Notes: generated by a model not told the origin, from the sequence alone. Numbered from the stretch's first letter, positions 12,701-24,427 are shown. The stretch: DNA of 64,000 bases from Prostheceraeus crozeri (GCA_907163375.1 CAJQUW010007876.1:496001-560000); one strand, 5' to 3'. Program-made: numbers and translations.

Positions 12701-15700
12701 GTTGCTGAAAGTGTTCGTATGTTGGGTTCACACTCATTGTTTCTTAACACCGATTTGAAACGAGTGGGCGTATAATTAAAGTTTTATGCAGAATGGCTCC
12801 CTGAATGACGCGCGGGAAAGTTTTCAAAGCAATATGATACTTGTACATATAGGCCTACAACCTCGAAAATTCCTGTTAAGAAAAATATCGTCTTCCACTA
12901 TGTTAGCGTGAAGAAATATATTGCATAGAGCATTTCCGAAGAAATCGGAAGTAACTATGGTACCTAATAGCATGTATTTGGCTCTGAACCTAGCTTACAA
13001 GACAATGCATCTGGCAAACAACTGCTCATAAATTTGTGTGAAATACTTTTGACTGCCGATCAACATTTGGATAAATTCGATTGCACCTTTGAAGCAAGCT
13101 GTATTGCCCGGAAGGCTACCTACAGACCACAGTGTCACCCTACCTCCCAAAATGAACATAAACTTCACCATTCAACTGTGACCAAATAATTACTTTCATG
13201 TTCTTATTAAGATCTATTTATTCATCAGTGAACTCACTCTCAGTTCTATTTATTTTAGTATTCTATCTTAAAAAGGCTATGCACATTACACATAATAAGT
13301 TACCTTAATACATAGAATCTATGCTATGCCATCTTAAAAAGTTTGTATGAAAAAAATAGTCTCTCACTTTGTGTAGCATATACTGAAGGGAAGGGATTAT
13401 TTAAGTCTAGCGTCTCCTGCGACTTTCAACTTGATGAAATCTTATATACAGTGCAATGATGATAAAAGTTTGACATATTTGAAGATTGCAATCTCAGATT
13501 TCCATGAATCTCATACACTGTAAACCGTTGATTGACAATTAACAGAGATTTATTCTACAAACTCTATTTTGTCGGTCATTGTTAGTTCTTGTAGGATGAT
13601 TGCCACTGAACACCTACAATATCTGACAAAAAGCGACGAAATGAATAGCAATGAATTATAGCCTAAATTTTATCAAAAATGTAGGTAATTAATTAAATTA
13701 TGTCAAAATAAATCATGGTTTTGCCACACAATAATGTAGATTGCCCAAAAGTCAAGCAATCACTAATCGAAAAAATCAATCAATATTCAACAGTTTTTGT
13801 TTAGTTAATTTGCATACAAAGCATCTGTTTCGATGTCGGTGGAGAACCTACAAATTCGTCGGATATCGCAGGATATTGGAGGTGACAATCGTCGGTTGAT
13901 TTTGTCAGTAATTTTGTAGGATAATTGTCGGTCTACGGTTTACAGTGTAAAGCAATAGTTCACTGCATTCGCTGCATGAAACTGCTCTTATTCAGTTTAG
14001 TCTTACTCAAACTGATTTGGTTGAATTATTTCTCATGAATGAATGATCTCCACATGAAGGATTTGAGGTGGAAATGAATAAATAGTCAACATGCAAATGA
14101 ATTCGGTTTCAAAAGTTTATTGTTGTACTGCATTTTGTAGGAAACCTGGAAGACCTTGACGATCTAATTCTCTTTGAGGATGAACGACAGTCAGCAGCGA
14201 AACAAGAAAAAGACGAAGGTATGTCAGTATTTTCTAGGTTGATCATGATACAATGTTGGTACGGTTCGCATGTACTTTCGCTAAGCCGACAAGTGCATGC
14301 TACTTTCAAATAGACTCAAAAGCAGAGCTTCGACAACAAGAGTGTCAGTCACATTTCGACATGTATTTATGGGAAAATAGCAATTGATATTCCTCTTCTC
14401 AGCAATTAATTTAAGAAAAGACAAGAACAATAAAATGATTTTTTGATAGCACAATCAAAGATATAAATGTTCTTATATATAAATATAATGTTATGTATAT
14501 ATGTATGTATATATGTATATAATGTATAATGTATAATAATGTATGTAATATGTATAATGTATAATAATGTATGTAATATGTATATATATTATATATATAT
14601 ATATGTATGTATATAATAGTTATATAGTTTCGTGAAATGAGAGAATTATTTTCTCACGAACGACTCCAGAGGCTACGGATCGGATGAACGATGCGTTATC
14701 AAGTTTTTAAAAGATGAAAACGTCGCAAAAATCAAAAACTGAAATAATTATTTAGTCTCTACCGGTTTCAATTGGCAACAAGATGGTCAATCTCTGTCAT
14801 CTTGTTGCCAATTGAAACCGGTAGAGACTGAATAATTATTTCAGCTTTTGATTTTTGCGACGTTTTCATCTTTTAAAAATATAATAGTTATATATAAATG
14901 TTAATATCTACTGAAAATTTTGATGAAATACTTTTTGACTTTGTCTTTGAAATGTTTTTGAAAAACTTTGCCGATGCTGATTTTCTGAGGAATGCTATTC
15001 AAATGTATATTTCAGGATCAGGAAAAGAAATTGTGCATGAGATAAAGGTAAAGGAATTGCTACACTTGGAAATTTACCCTCAAATCAATATCAGAGTTGA
15101 TATACAGTTACTTCTCAAGATAGGTGAAAATTTCTGTCTTTAGCACAAATGCCGCCATATGCTTGTCATTGCATGGTCATCAATGGTTGTCAATGGTTGT
15201 TGGGAGGCGTGAGCTAGGCTTTTTTGATAGTTCGCAATATGAGATGAAAATGTCATGCAGATACATCTGCATTCTTTGAAAGAGGATGCAATTCTAATTT
15301 TTTGAACCATGCACAATGGATAATGCGTAATGGAACGGACATTTTGCGCAATGTCTCATATATCTCGCCGCTTCACACTTGGCTAATTGTAGACTTATAT
15401 GATCAATTTATATAAAAGCGATATAAAGAAGAAATCATAAATTTATGCATGCAATCAATGCTTTATACATAAAATTCGAAATATTTTTCCTTTCAGTTGC
15501 CACAGACAACACGGTGAAATCAGCGAAAAAAGTTGAACGAAGGAAAGGTTAGTGTGTTTGAACGTACTTTTGTTAAAGTTCATGAAAAGATTACATTGCA
15601 GCAAATAGTTATACATGTGGTTTAAGATACAAACTGATAGTAAGTTCATATATAGACGCTACGTTTTCGGCATTGTTGTGCTCATGAATAGTTAAACGCA

Positions 15701-18043
15701 TATATATAGTCTGATGCATTGTTTTCATTGTTTTGAAATATCGCAATAATATCATGCACAATTGTGCATGCATTTTAAAATATGATTGCTCTGAGTGGTC
15801 GCATTACTGTGAATTGATAGCCCAATGTTTTGTATTTTTACTTACAAATACTGCCCGGTATGGTTCCACTTTATTCTAGGACTTCCCTCCGGAATAATAA
15901 TGTGGACTATACGTGTATACGTGGAACATACTTATACGTATTCGAAATAAATCTTGATTTTGAGACTCAGGGGAAAAGTAGATATCTATATCAGGCAGTG
16001 TTATCGGACCAATTCATCAGCTAGATACTATTCAGTTAAAATCGATCATGACTTTGGACAAGACGAAGATCATCCAAGATTTCAAATTTTTAAAGATGTC
16101 AAAAGTGCATATAATTCAGTTTCGAATTAGCTTATTATTTGAGCAGTTTTTAAAAAGCTAAAATTTGACAAATATGTATATACTACCGACATGAAACCCT
16201 TTTAGTTTGAAACAAGTTGGATATCAAAAGCAATGAATATTGGCTAACAAGCATCTTATTTAAGCGGAAAATAAGCTGATAATCTAGGAAATTTCATAAA
16301 CCAGATAGTAATGCAAGTCCCTGCAAGTCTTCAAGGAAAAGTTGAGATCTCATTGTGCTTCTTAGGTGATATGTCATGTTTTAAATTTAATTTTCAGCAG
16401 TATGATTTTATGATTCACAAGGTGTCATTGTTTGAATCTTAACAGTGATGTGGACCCTTTGATATCTTTTAAAGTTAATTATGACAAGCTTCCTTGATTA
16501 TGATGTTTTGCTGTTTCAGTGGCAGTTTGTGACAAGATCACGCTTAAGAAAATAGTCTTATTATAATAAAGCTGAGCTTTTAGAATAAAAAGTTTTTATA
16601 AAAAAAATAAAAATAAAAAAATAAAAAAATGAAAATTTTTAAACCCATCGAATTGCAACAAACTATATTACCTCTCCCAGTGGTTGTCATGACATGGAGG
16701 GTTTGTGGAATATGATAACTTATTCTGTATTGCTATCATTATCAGTCAGATTCGTGTTAATTTCTTCAATAGTGTAGAAAATTGCATAACTCACAGGTGG
16801 TACTGGGTCTCGACTCATGTTCAATTAATGAAATCGAAACTGTATACACATCGGGGATTTAATAAATGTTGAGTTACTACTCTGCCTAATATACCTATTC
16901 TATGGCTACATTAAGAAAATTTTCTTGTAATCTCCATGTCATTTGCGCTAACACCAAGCACATCACCTTTCAGATGCCTATCCAACTCATGAATTATTAT
17001 CGGATGCAAAATCTGAGTTAGATGCTGGTATGTATTTCAATATCGATTTCATTCTATTACATGACGCTATTTGCACCATCTTTAACATAGAAGATCTCTA
17101 CCAATTCAGTTGAGATCACTAAATAAGTTAAATCGCAATGGCTGGCGTAACTGTTGTGATTTTCGATGCCAAGTAATCACTGTAAACTCTAGGGCACGAA
17201 ATTTAGGCATCAATTCTAGCCAGCACAAGGCGCGAGTAGGCACGAAGTTCTACTCGAAGTTCGTGCCCATTGACTTTTTCTTCAATTTCATTGGATAAAC
17301 AAATATTTGGTTTGGTGCCTATTAGTGTCTAGTGGCAGAGGTACTTCGAAGAACTAGAAAGGCACTAACTAGGCGCTAACTGGCACGAAATTTCGGCTTC
17401 GTGCTTAAGTTAGTGCCATACAGTTTACAGTATAGTTATCATGCTGATATTTTGCATTATTTGTTACCAATGTGATATCTATGAAGAATATGTAAACAGA
17501 AAAATTATTTAGAATTAAAAGAATTTTGGTTGCTAGAATTCATTATTAAATTTTGAACGCCTCTATATGACAAAAGTATCCTTTACCAAAGCGCTGATGA
17601 ATAAGTAGAGGTGGCTGTGGCATAGAGATATTGTATAAACAAGTTACTTGATGCTGAAATTTGTCATGTTCATTAATCAAAAGCATTAATGTATTAATAT
17701 TTTAGAGAAGAAGAAATCGGTGTCATCTTCCAAGAAGTCACACTCAAAGGAGTCTGCGAAAAAGTCTCAGAAAGAGGATCCTATTAACACCATTTACAAA
17801 AAGATTATGTCACAGAAAAAGGCGTTCAAGAAATTTACATTTGCTTGGAAGAAGAGCTTCCTTCTGCAAAAGAAGAAGCACCTCAAGGAATTGAAAGCTT
17901 TAGAAAAGAAATATATGGAAAAGAAGAGCAAAATTATTTCCAAATTACGGGAATTACGAAAGAATATGTTGAAGTCACTTTTAGCCAAGAAATTAGAAAG
18001 ATCTCGTGATTTAAGAGCTGACGAAGAAGAGGATGATGAATAA
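9709..18043 (+). CDS. Secreted lysine-rich protein, five exons, 193 aa
   Basis: Exons: 9709-9769, 14141-14218, 15497-15547, 16974-17027 and 17706-18043. Every junction is GT-AG and phase 1, and the spliced length (582 nt) is a multiple of three. Residues 1-20 form a signal peptide (MKIALLLVVTVLAASAAG). Exon 2 is acidic (NLEDLDDLILFEDER). Exons 3 and 4 are short and polar. Exon 5 (111 residues) has about 32 Lys with eleven or more KK/KKK runs, Ser-Lys repeats, predicted helix and an acidic tail (DEEEDDE). There is no cysteine. Dibasic sites (ERRK, KK) could allow processing. I recognise no family; a secreted structural, adhesive, mineral-binding or antimicrobial role is only a guess. After the stop I see no AATAAA within 200 bases, only an AATACA variant near 18210. 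Introns hold a hAT, MITEs and a hairpin. Confidence 0.75.
10535..10596 (+). CDS. Alternative terminal exon giving a 40-aa secreted peptide
   Basis: A strong acceptor (pyrimidine tract ending in TTCCCAG at 10534) opens an exon whose phase fits exon 1 (9709-9769) exactly: the split codon A|GA gives Arg, as it also does with the regular exon 2. The frame adds 19 more residues (KSVSHNARHTMSHLKNDGM) to a TAG at 10594-10596, and an AATAAA lies at 10648-10653. The product would be the signal peptide plus a basic, His-containing peptide of about 22 residues. Phase match, acceptor and poly(A) signal all agree, but a short frame can arise by chance. Confidence 0.45.
10648..10653 (+). terminator. Poly(A) signal AATAAA for the short isoform
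   Basis: A canonical AATAAA lies 52 bases after the stop of the alternative terminal exon and about 3.5 kb before the next exon of the long isoform. This is the place expected for intronic polyadenylation. Confidence 0.45.
11156..11892 (+). mobile_element. hAT-type DNA element, non-autonomous, 737 bp
   Basis: The ends CAGGGATGCGGAGTCGGAGT and, on the opposite strand, CAAGGATGCGGAGTCCTATC form hAT-style terminal inverted repeats. The flanks are an 8-bp duplication, GTTTAAAA (11148-11155) and GTTTAAAT (11893-11900), seven of eight bases alike, as hAT transposases make. The subterminal GGAGTCGGAGTC motif recurs at both ends. Only a BED-finger fragment remains inside, so the copy cannot move itself. 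It lies in the first large intron of the lysine-rich secreted gene. Confidence 0.85.
11510..11698 (+). pseudogene. BED-type zinc-finger fragment of a hAT transposase
   Basis: The frame reads APPKRILKSKMYSYF, then GKPCEARISK, then SHASNLKRHLINFHRK, ending in a stop. The closing N..RHL..FH pattern and the Tyr-Phe before the first Cys are BED-finger features, as found at the N-terminus of hAT transposases. The second Cys of the expected CxxC is missing, so zinc binding is probably lost. No catalytic domain follows. Confidence 0.6.
11893..13515. other. Intron sequence, nothing recognised
   Basis: This is part of the intron between exons 1 and 2 of the lysine-rich secreted gene. Short open frames near 12546-12758 show no family features. 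No repeat could be matched elsewhere in the window. Confidence 0.4.
13516..13947 (+). mobile_element. Mariner-type MITE, family M, copy 1 (432 bp)
   Basis: The element begins CACTGTAAACCGTTGATTGA and ends with its imperfect inverse (TACGGTTTACAGTG). It is flanked by TA on both sides (13514-13515 and 13948-13949), the target duplication of Tc1/mariner elements. A second copy at 20027-20430 is about 90% alike by eye. There is no coding capacity. It lies in the intron before exon 2 of the lysine-rich gene. Confidence 0.8.
14461..14635. repeat. TA/TATG microsatellite
   Basis: Low-complexity runs of TATA, TATG and TAATGTATAATG occupy this stretch in the intron between exons 2 and 3 of the lysine-rich gene. 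Confidence 0.8.
14704..14879. repeat. 82-bp near-perfect hairpin with a 12-nt loop
   Basis: The left arm (14704-14785) and right arm (14798-14879) are inverse complements over 82 bases with about two mismatches; the loop is GTCAATCTCTGT. It sits just after the TA microsatellite in an intron of the lysine-rich gene. It may be a foldback MITE or a recent inverted duplication. The stem is too long and regular for an ordinary microRNA precursor. Confidence 0.85.
15548..16132. other. Intron sequence, nothing recognised
   Basis: Part of the intron between exons 3 and 4 of the lysine-rich gene. A 64-codon open frame at 15830-16024 has no recognisable features. Confidence 0.35.
16133..16715 (+). repeat. 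Dispersed repeat Rep-A, copy 2
   Basis: This stretch is colinear with the copy at 8801-9390 from its TTTGAGCAGTTTT block onward and extends further at the 3' side, where CCTCTCCCAGTGGTTGTCATGACA matches the far end of the copy at 57985-59829. It lacks the ATAGGTAGAG terminus, so it is 5' truncated. An A-rich insertion lies near 16590-16640. Confidence 0.7.
17178..17432 (+). mobile_element. MITE with CACTGTAAACT tips, family M3 (255 bp)
   Basis: The left end CACTGTAAACTCTAGGGCAC and the inverse of the right end (ACTGTAAACTGTATGGCAC) form terminal inverted repeats, and the interior is full of GGCACGAA and GGCACTAA motifs in both orientations. The outermost ten bases match family M, but the interior is unrelated. 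It lies in the last intron of the lysine-rich gene. Confidence 0.7.
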
Positions 18044-18351
18044 ATCAACTTTTCCTCATTGTGGCAGAAACATTCTGTATGTGACAGTCTCATTAACCTA
18101 TACCTCTCATTTACGGAGCTATTGTAATATATTGAAGTCCCTGTATTACCTTTCTCAAGAGGGTCTATTTCATTCCGTCTCTGTCATCAAATGATGTTAT
18201 TATAAATATAAGAATACAGAGTAAAGTCATCAAATCAAGCTGTATGTGTTTTCCCTATTTGGCTTGTGATCAGGATTAACTCCATCCATAGACTACTGGA
18301 GGGGTGTGCATTTTGTCTCCCTGTCGTATTTTTACTGCGGTTTCCGAGAAG

Positions 18352-18546
18352 TTAGCCTCTGGAAATGCAACCTCCATCAATCGTCCCTGACTTAGATCCT
18401 GAGCCCCGGAAAGAACCAATTTTCATAAACAAACTATCAATAGATTCTGCAATTTTTATCGCCATTTTCAGATCAGAAAACAGTAATGGAATTTTGGCAA
18501 CAATCCATTGATGTCTGCACCTTTCCATATTATCGCTGTCCGACAT
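18352..18546 (-). other. ATG-initiated small open frame of unknown status
   Basis: A 64-codon frame starts with ATG on the minus strand (MSDSDNMERC, then a helix-prone IAESIDSLFMKIGS stretch and a Gly/Ser-rich end). I see no signal peptide, domain or partner exon. It lies just past the end of the lysine-rich gene. It could be a small gene, a first exon or chance. Confidence 0.15.
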
Positions 18547-18771
18547 AATTATCTAATTTATTCAGGACGAATTCAAAATAAATTATTTGATAATCTATGT
18601 AAACTCTTGTGCAAATTTTCACTGAAGCTCATCCAAGCATGGGATTGCAAAAGAATTTGAGCACGATATATGGCTAATTATTGTAATCTTCGACCTGCCA
18701 GCTTGCAAATGGAAAATCAGTGAAGTAAGGAAATCCGGTAGCACGACAATAAACCATTTTTTGTACATAAA

Positions 18772-19498
18772 TAGTCCGGCAGACAGAACGAGTTTCTGCA
18801 GGGAACGAGGCCGAAAGTGAGACTTTTACAGAATGATGTACACCCTATGCCTACTACAAATCGGCACGTCTGCCGAGTTCTAGTGAGTTCCTCTTCTTGT
18901 CAGACAGGATCAAAGAAAAACGCATGCAAATCCAATGGGACGCACATTGCAGTTTTTGGCTAAAATGAAATTTTGTATGTTTTCTCTGATTAAACGAAAC
19001 GTACTAAGCCCAGAGTCATAATTTTTGGCACGGAATATCTTCAGGTCATTTCCTTTTGTGATCATGCACCCCGGTCTATATAGCTAAACGCATTTAGATT
19101 TGGTGAGCCTCTTAATGTCGGCAAACACAAACATTTTGAGCTACTTTATCCACATTCAACCACATTCTCACATACATTGCCGATTAGAGGCATGATAAAA
19201 GGACATGCACATCATAGGAAATGACCTGAAGACATTCCATGTCAAAAATTGTAACTCTGGGCTTAATACTTTTCGTTTAATTTGAGAAAACATACAAAAT
19301 TTCATTTTAGCCAAAACCTGCAATATGCGTCCCATTGGATTTGCATGTGTTTTTCATTGATCCTGTCTGACAAGAAGAGGAACTCACTAGAACTCGGCAG
19401 ACGCACCGATTTGTAGTAGGCATAGGGTGTACATCATTCTGTGAAAGTGTCAGTTTCGGCCTCGTTCCCTGCAGAAACTCGTTCTGGCTGCCGGACTA
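18772..19498. mobile_element. Giant-hairpin MITE, family H, copy 1 (727 bp)
   Basis: The element starts TAGTCCGGCAG, ends CTGCCGGACTA, and is one long imperfect palindrome: arms of about 310 bases run from both ends to a centre near 19110-19160. It is flanked by AAA on both sides, a 3-bp duplication. A second copy of the same length lies at 50108-50834 with TTA duplications. 3-bp duplications of T/A-rich type suggest PIF/Harbinger mobilisation. There is no coding capacity. Confidence 0.85.
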
Positions 19499-20026
19499 AA
19501 ACTCATTTAAACTTTGTGCTGACGTCAGATTGATTTCATCTCTGAGATACAGTATTCAGGATAAGAGGAGCATTTCGTCTCTATCAACCATAGTCCAAAT
19601 CTCAACAGGGAAGAGAATCTAGTCAGCGCACCCAATTAGTCCATCACTATAAAAATGAACAAATTTCCTTGTTCTTAAGCGATGATCGAAATTTGGTGCG
19701 TTGACTACATTTTTTCTGGTTGAGATTTGGCACAATGCAGTCGAAATGGAATGTTCCCCTTGCCCTGAAGCTTCTGTAGGTCTACCTCAAATATTGCATG
19801 TAATCGAGTGGTTCAAAAGTTGCAGAAGTGCAAAAAAGCCTCATTGATTAAGCAAAGTCATTTGAGGTACAATAGAAGTCTGCGGATCACTATCAGAAGG
19901 TCGGATGGTATACTGATGCATAAAGCAATCATTTCTTATTTATTGGATTGATTGTTTGAGCTATCCATTTAGCAAAGAGTTCGTGTTTTAGGCTATGTAG
20001 TGTGATTTAGTGTTTTAGTAAGCCAT
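19499..20026. other. Intergenic, nothing recognised
   Basis: No exon, repeat copy or domain could be supported between the hairpin MITE and the next mariner-type MITE. Confidence 0.35.
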
Positions 20027-20430
20027 CACTGTAAACCGTTGACTGACAATTGACTGACATTTATCCTACAAAATCTATTTTGTCGGTCATTGTTAGTTCT
20101 TGCAGGATGATTGCCACTGAACACCTACAATATCTGACAAAAAGCGACGAAATGAATAGCAATGAATTATAGCTTAAATTTTCATGTAGGTAATTAATTA
20201 AATTATGTCAAGATAAATCATGGTTTTGCAACACAATAATACAGATTGCCCAAATCACTAATCGAAAAAATCAATCAATATTCAACACTTTTTGTTCAGT
20301 TAATTTGCATACAAAGCATCTGTTTCGATGTCGGTGGAGAACCTACAAATTCGTCGGATATCGCAGGATATTGGAGGTGACAATCGTCTGTTGATTTTGT
20401 AGGATAATTGTCTGTCTACGGTTTACAGTG
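20027..20430 (+). mobile_element. Mariner-type MITE, family M, copy 2 (404 bp)
   Basis: This is colinear with 13516-13947, carrying the same CACTGTAAACCGTTGA start and TACGGTTTACAGTG end, with two small internal deletions. The flanks are AT and CA, so the TA duplication is not intact here. Confidence 0.8.
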
Positions 20431-21207
20431 CACGTGTTGGGCCCAAGAGTCCTGACGACAGACAGTCTCAAACGTATGTCCTGTATTCCTGTAAGATTGA
20501 AGCTCACGAACCTGCTGATGTTACAACTACAATTCTACTTTATTAAGTCAGCTAGTTAATTGTGAAGTATATCAGACTCGGTCAGAAAGATCGACCGAGT
20601 CCGAAGCCCCAATCTGAGCAACTAGCAGCACATAGAGTAATTATTGATGACGCAATTCAGCAACCGGCGCTTTTAGCCACTTTCAGTGAAAACGCAGCAT
20701 CTCAAATATATTACAATGTCACTTTCGCGTATTAATGAACGGAAGGGGGCCATATATCAAAAGAAAATAATTGAAATGATTTTTGCCCAGTCGACGCTAG
20801 CCGATTAGAATTTTTCTTGAATCGCAATTTAGAATCGAATCGATCGAGAAACCAGCAGCCGATCGAATACTCCTTATTAAAATATTAAGCAATTACCACT
20901 TTTAGCGGTTAACCTACTTTGTAAGGCATTTCAGGGATATCAATATTCAATCAGCTGTAGAAAGGCAAATAATGAATGTAGGCCTAACCGAAAGCCCTTC
21001 CGTGACTTTTAATGAATTGACATAGCAAAGTTATGTGTGTAGTGTGGACCGTCAATTTTCATTTGTTTTAATGCTACGATCTAAAGGTGCTTCATCTGCT
21101 CAGCAAGGTTTCCTGGACTATGTACGGAATCCTTCAAGTTCTCTCTACAATCCGCGCTCCCTTGGAATATTCATTTATGTGTGAGTGTTGCTAACACTCC
21201 AAAATGA
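20431..21207. other. Intergenic, nothing recognised
   Basis: No supported gene. Short repeats such as ATCGAATCGATCGA near 20830 are too short to classify. Confidence 0.35.
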
Positions 21208-21629
21208 TCAGCTATTGGTCTGATAAATGAAACTGTACTGTATTGACGTGTCTTCTAACAAGCCTGTTCTCAGGTGAACGTCACTTGTGAGGAGTAGGCC
21301 GAAATCAGAAAATGTAGGGTGACAAATTCCCGCTATACTGAAACGGTCGATTTCAAAGATGATGTGGCCAACAGTCGAAGCTGACCGAATTGGTGTGCAT
21401 GCATAGATAGAAGAACAAAGATAAAGATTCCATCCCAGTACCACCAGCTGTTATACATATGCCTATAATGTAGGCACTCACTTGCTGTGAGTAAGAAGTC
21501 CGGACCACTGGGAAATTTATAGTGGAAATAGTGGAGGTTATCAGGAGGTGTGTGGACGTTTTCGAAAGAAACAGAATGCCGTCGTGTGCTAGCTACATAG
21601 TAGGTGAAGGCCTTCAAAATTAGAAATCT

Positions 21630-21966
21630 CTAAACAGAAAAGGTGTAGGCCCAATCCGCATCTTTATTCTTTCGTTTCTTTTTGAAATGAAGGTAGGAAA
21701 CCATAGTTCCCAGGAACACGAAATAATTGAGAAAGAAGCATGAGGAAGTCGCAGCGAACTGCCAACTTTCCCGATCGCCGTCGAAATTATGGAATCGATG
21801 AGGATCTGTTGGAAAGAAAGTAATGTACACAACTGGAGATTGCTGTGTCACCACCTTTTGAGGGAAGGCATTATCATACAAGGAGGCAACGACATCAGTG
21901 ATTTGCTTGCATGCCCAACCATGACGATTTGACTGAGCGAAATTCAACGATGAGTCAGTCTAATGA
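21630..21966 (-). other. Possible terminal exon of a single-pass membrane protein
   Basis: A minus-strand frame ends at 21630 and can be opened by an acceptor-like CTTTCATTAG just upstream near 21966. It reads TDSSLNFAQSNRHGWACKQI, a polar stretch, a hydrophobic segment (FFLNYFVFLGTMVSYLHF), then a basic KKKRKNK stop-transfer cluster and a short tail ending YTFSV. That layout looks like a membrane anchor with a cytoplasmic tail. No upstream exon or family was recognised and no clear poly(A) signal was found. Confidence 0.25.
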
Positions 21967-23719
21967 AAGTTTGTTTCTTTTGAATTATTGTATGTTGAAA
22001 TGTGTATTGTAAAATATCATCGCATACGATCTTCTTTATGAAGATGAAATATTATCAAAGATATTTAACACTGCGTGTTCATATGGAGTTTATCCCTATT
22101 GAACCTCTATGAACATTACATAGAATTCCAAGTTGCAGAAAATCATCTCTTCTTCAAAAGATTGTCTGACCTTACAAATACAACGTACCCGTCAACGGCC
22201 GCGGGTACTGCTTGGTAAAATCGTGCGTCTTCACCGCAAGGATCCATTTTTAACAACATCGTGTAGGAAGAAATCTTATATTGCAGATGTCTGTCACAGA
22301 TGGCGAAAAGTCACTCATTGTATTATGATGGGCGTATAAATCTGTGTGCGTTTATGCTGCAGAATAGTGAAATGATGCAAATTGATTTTGAGAAGGTTAT
22401 TAGATAAAGGTAGGTTGTAAAAAGTTCCTTATTTTGACAACTGATTTTGGTCATTAGAGAACCAGTGTTAGGCATAGAAGGTTTGAACAAGTGTATTACA
22501 AATTTAAAAATCACATAAGACTTTAGAGAATTCAAAGCAGAGGAATTATCAAAAGGAAGAAAACAATCATTTCTGGCCAAGACATTGATTAGTTTAGCGA
22601 TATGATGGTGTAATCAAAGGACAAGTCTTGTTATTGAGTTTAGTTGAATGTATACTCCAATCCTGATGCTATCAATTTTTAAGACGCCCTGAAGAGCACG
22701 TTTAACAATTCCAACTTCGTTTGAAACCCGAAAGTGCTGTAGGCCTACTTAGGGTCTGCATAGTAGGCCTATACAATGTATAATACATGTCATGTATTGA
22801 TGTTGAATTGCTCCGGTCATAGCAATTACATGTAATTCACTTTGAACATGCTTGAAATTCCATCGTTTATCGTTTATTTTATGTTTTAATAATCGAATTA
22901 ACATGCTCAATTCATAGAGCTATCTAATTCTGAATAATTAACAGAATTAAATTTTACGATGAAACAATAAAAAGGAGTAATACTGTAATATTTTACTGAT
23001 ATCAGTAGTATGCGGTAACTCTATTTCAAAAAGAAGAAAAATAGTCACCAATAGACACAACCTCGACACCTACATACCGTGGGTGGTGAAGGATGTGCAA
23101 TTTTAGGTTTGAAATTTCATTAGACTTAGAGAGTCTGATGAGAGTCTCTAAGTCTTTCAGAAGACTTAGAGAGTTTTGGAGAACTAAAGAATTAGACTTT
23201 AGAATGCTATGAAAACTGAAAATTCAAGCGGAGACCTCAACTGACCTTACTGAACCTCCACACCGAAGTGCGGCCCTTAGCCCAGGAACAACAATTTGCC
23301 CCAAGCGGATTTACAGAAGCGATTGATAAAAGGCGTACTAGGTGCTTATGCTTTATAGAGGTGCTTCATTGTAATTCTTGGTGAGCTGAGCCTGAGCACT
23401 TTACCCCTCAGAATGACCTTTGGCCTCGAAATCTTCAGCAATATTTGCTTATTAATTAATCCTGCCTCCCTACTATGTAGCAGTAGCGAGACCCTAGCAC
23501 ACCACAGTCATCTACATTTTTATTCTCAATGCTCTCAACTCAGACTAACTATTGACAAGGTCAAAATGTTTCTTCATTGTCAACTTCTTGGTTGAGGAAA
23601 AATATGCTATTTTCGATTATGAAGGTAAAAACAAGACATATTTTTCAAAGTATCTCATTATTTTAATGGTGACATGACATGATGGAGTTTGAATTTCCTT
23701 TAATGCCACACTATTACTG
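21967..23719. other. Intergenic, nothing recognised
   Basis: Several short open frames occur but none has a start, domain and splice context that I can support. Two TAGGCCTA octamers lie here (22740 and 22764). Confidence 0.35.
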
Positions 23720-24427
23720 CACTAGGTGACATGCCACGCGTGATTCACGCGTAATTACGGAACACCCCAAACATCCGTGGTTAAGGACATTCTATTCTTC
23801 TATTCGCGTACATGCGCGCTGCACTAAGAATCAGAAGTCACTTGATCTGATGCTGTTAAAACATGGGAAATGTTTATGAATACGCGCGGGCGAGCGTTTA
23901 TAGTTTGCGCGTCGTCTACTGTTGTCTGCGTTGCCGCTTGAACCACGGATGAACCGCTAAGGATGTTCTGTCTTCCCTGAGCATGAAATTGAGGTCCTAT
24001 CACATTGTTTAGCGTCTGATACATGCAGACACATGAGACGCAAAGTCTATATAACAGGACTACCAACTATACTAACTTATATAACAGATGTTGCAGCAAT
24101 GTCCCGCATAGCCTCAGAAGCAATGTCCGCATAGCTTCTATGAGTTTCTGTGAATTTCTCAGGTGTCACTAATCCGTTTTTCGACGATTTTGGCATCATT
24201 CCCTTCGCTGTGCTGTGATCTGTAATTCAGTGGTGGATTTATTTATCGGCGGTGCTTCTGTGATTCAAAATTTGGAATATTTATCTTTGCTGCAGCCTCG
24301 TCGTGATTGCTTCTCACATTCCGTGTTCTGTTGTCGGCTTCAGCTAATTTCACGTGATCGGGCACGTCATGCAGGCGTTTTTCTGATTCTTTGTACAAGA
24401 TCATCTACTGAGTTGCTTGACTGACGT

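Noticed and set aside
14904-15143. 81-codon plus-strand frame just after the intronic hairpin
   Set aside because: It has ordinary composition but no domain, lies in an intron and shows no in-phase splice sites.
17720-18043. Lysine-rich frame as a histone-like or ribosomal-protein retrocopy
   Set aside because: It has a proper acceptor in phase with three upstream exons and a signal-peptide exon, and the acidic tail and SK repeats do not match a histone H1 or a ribosomal protein.
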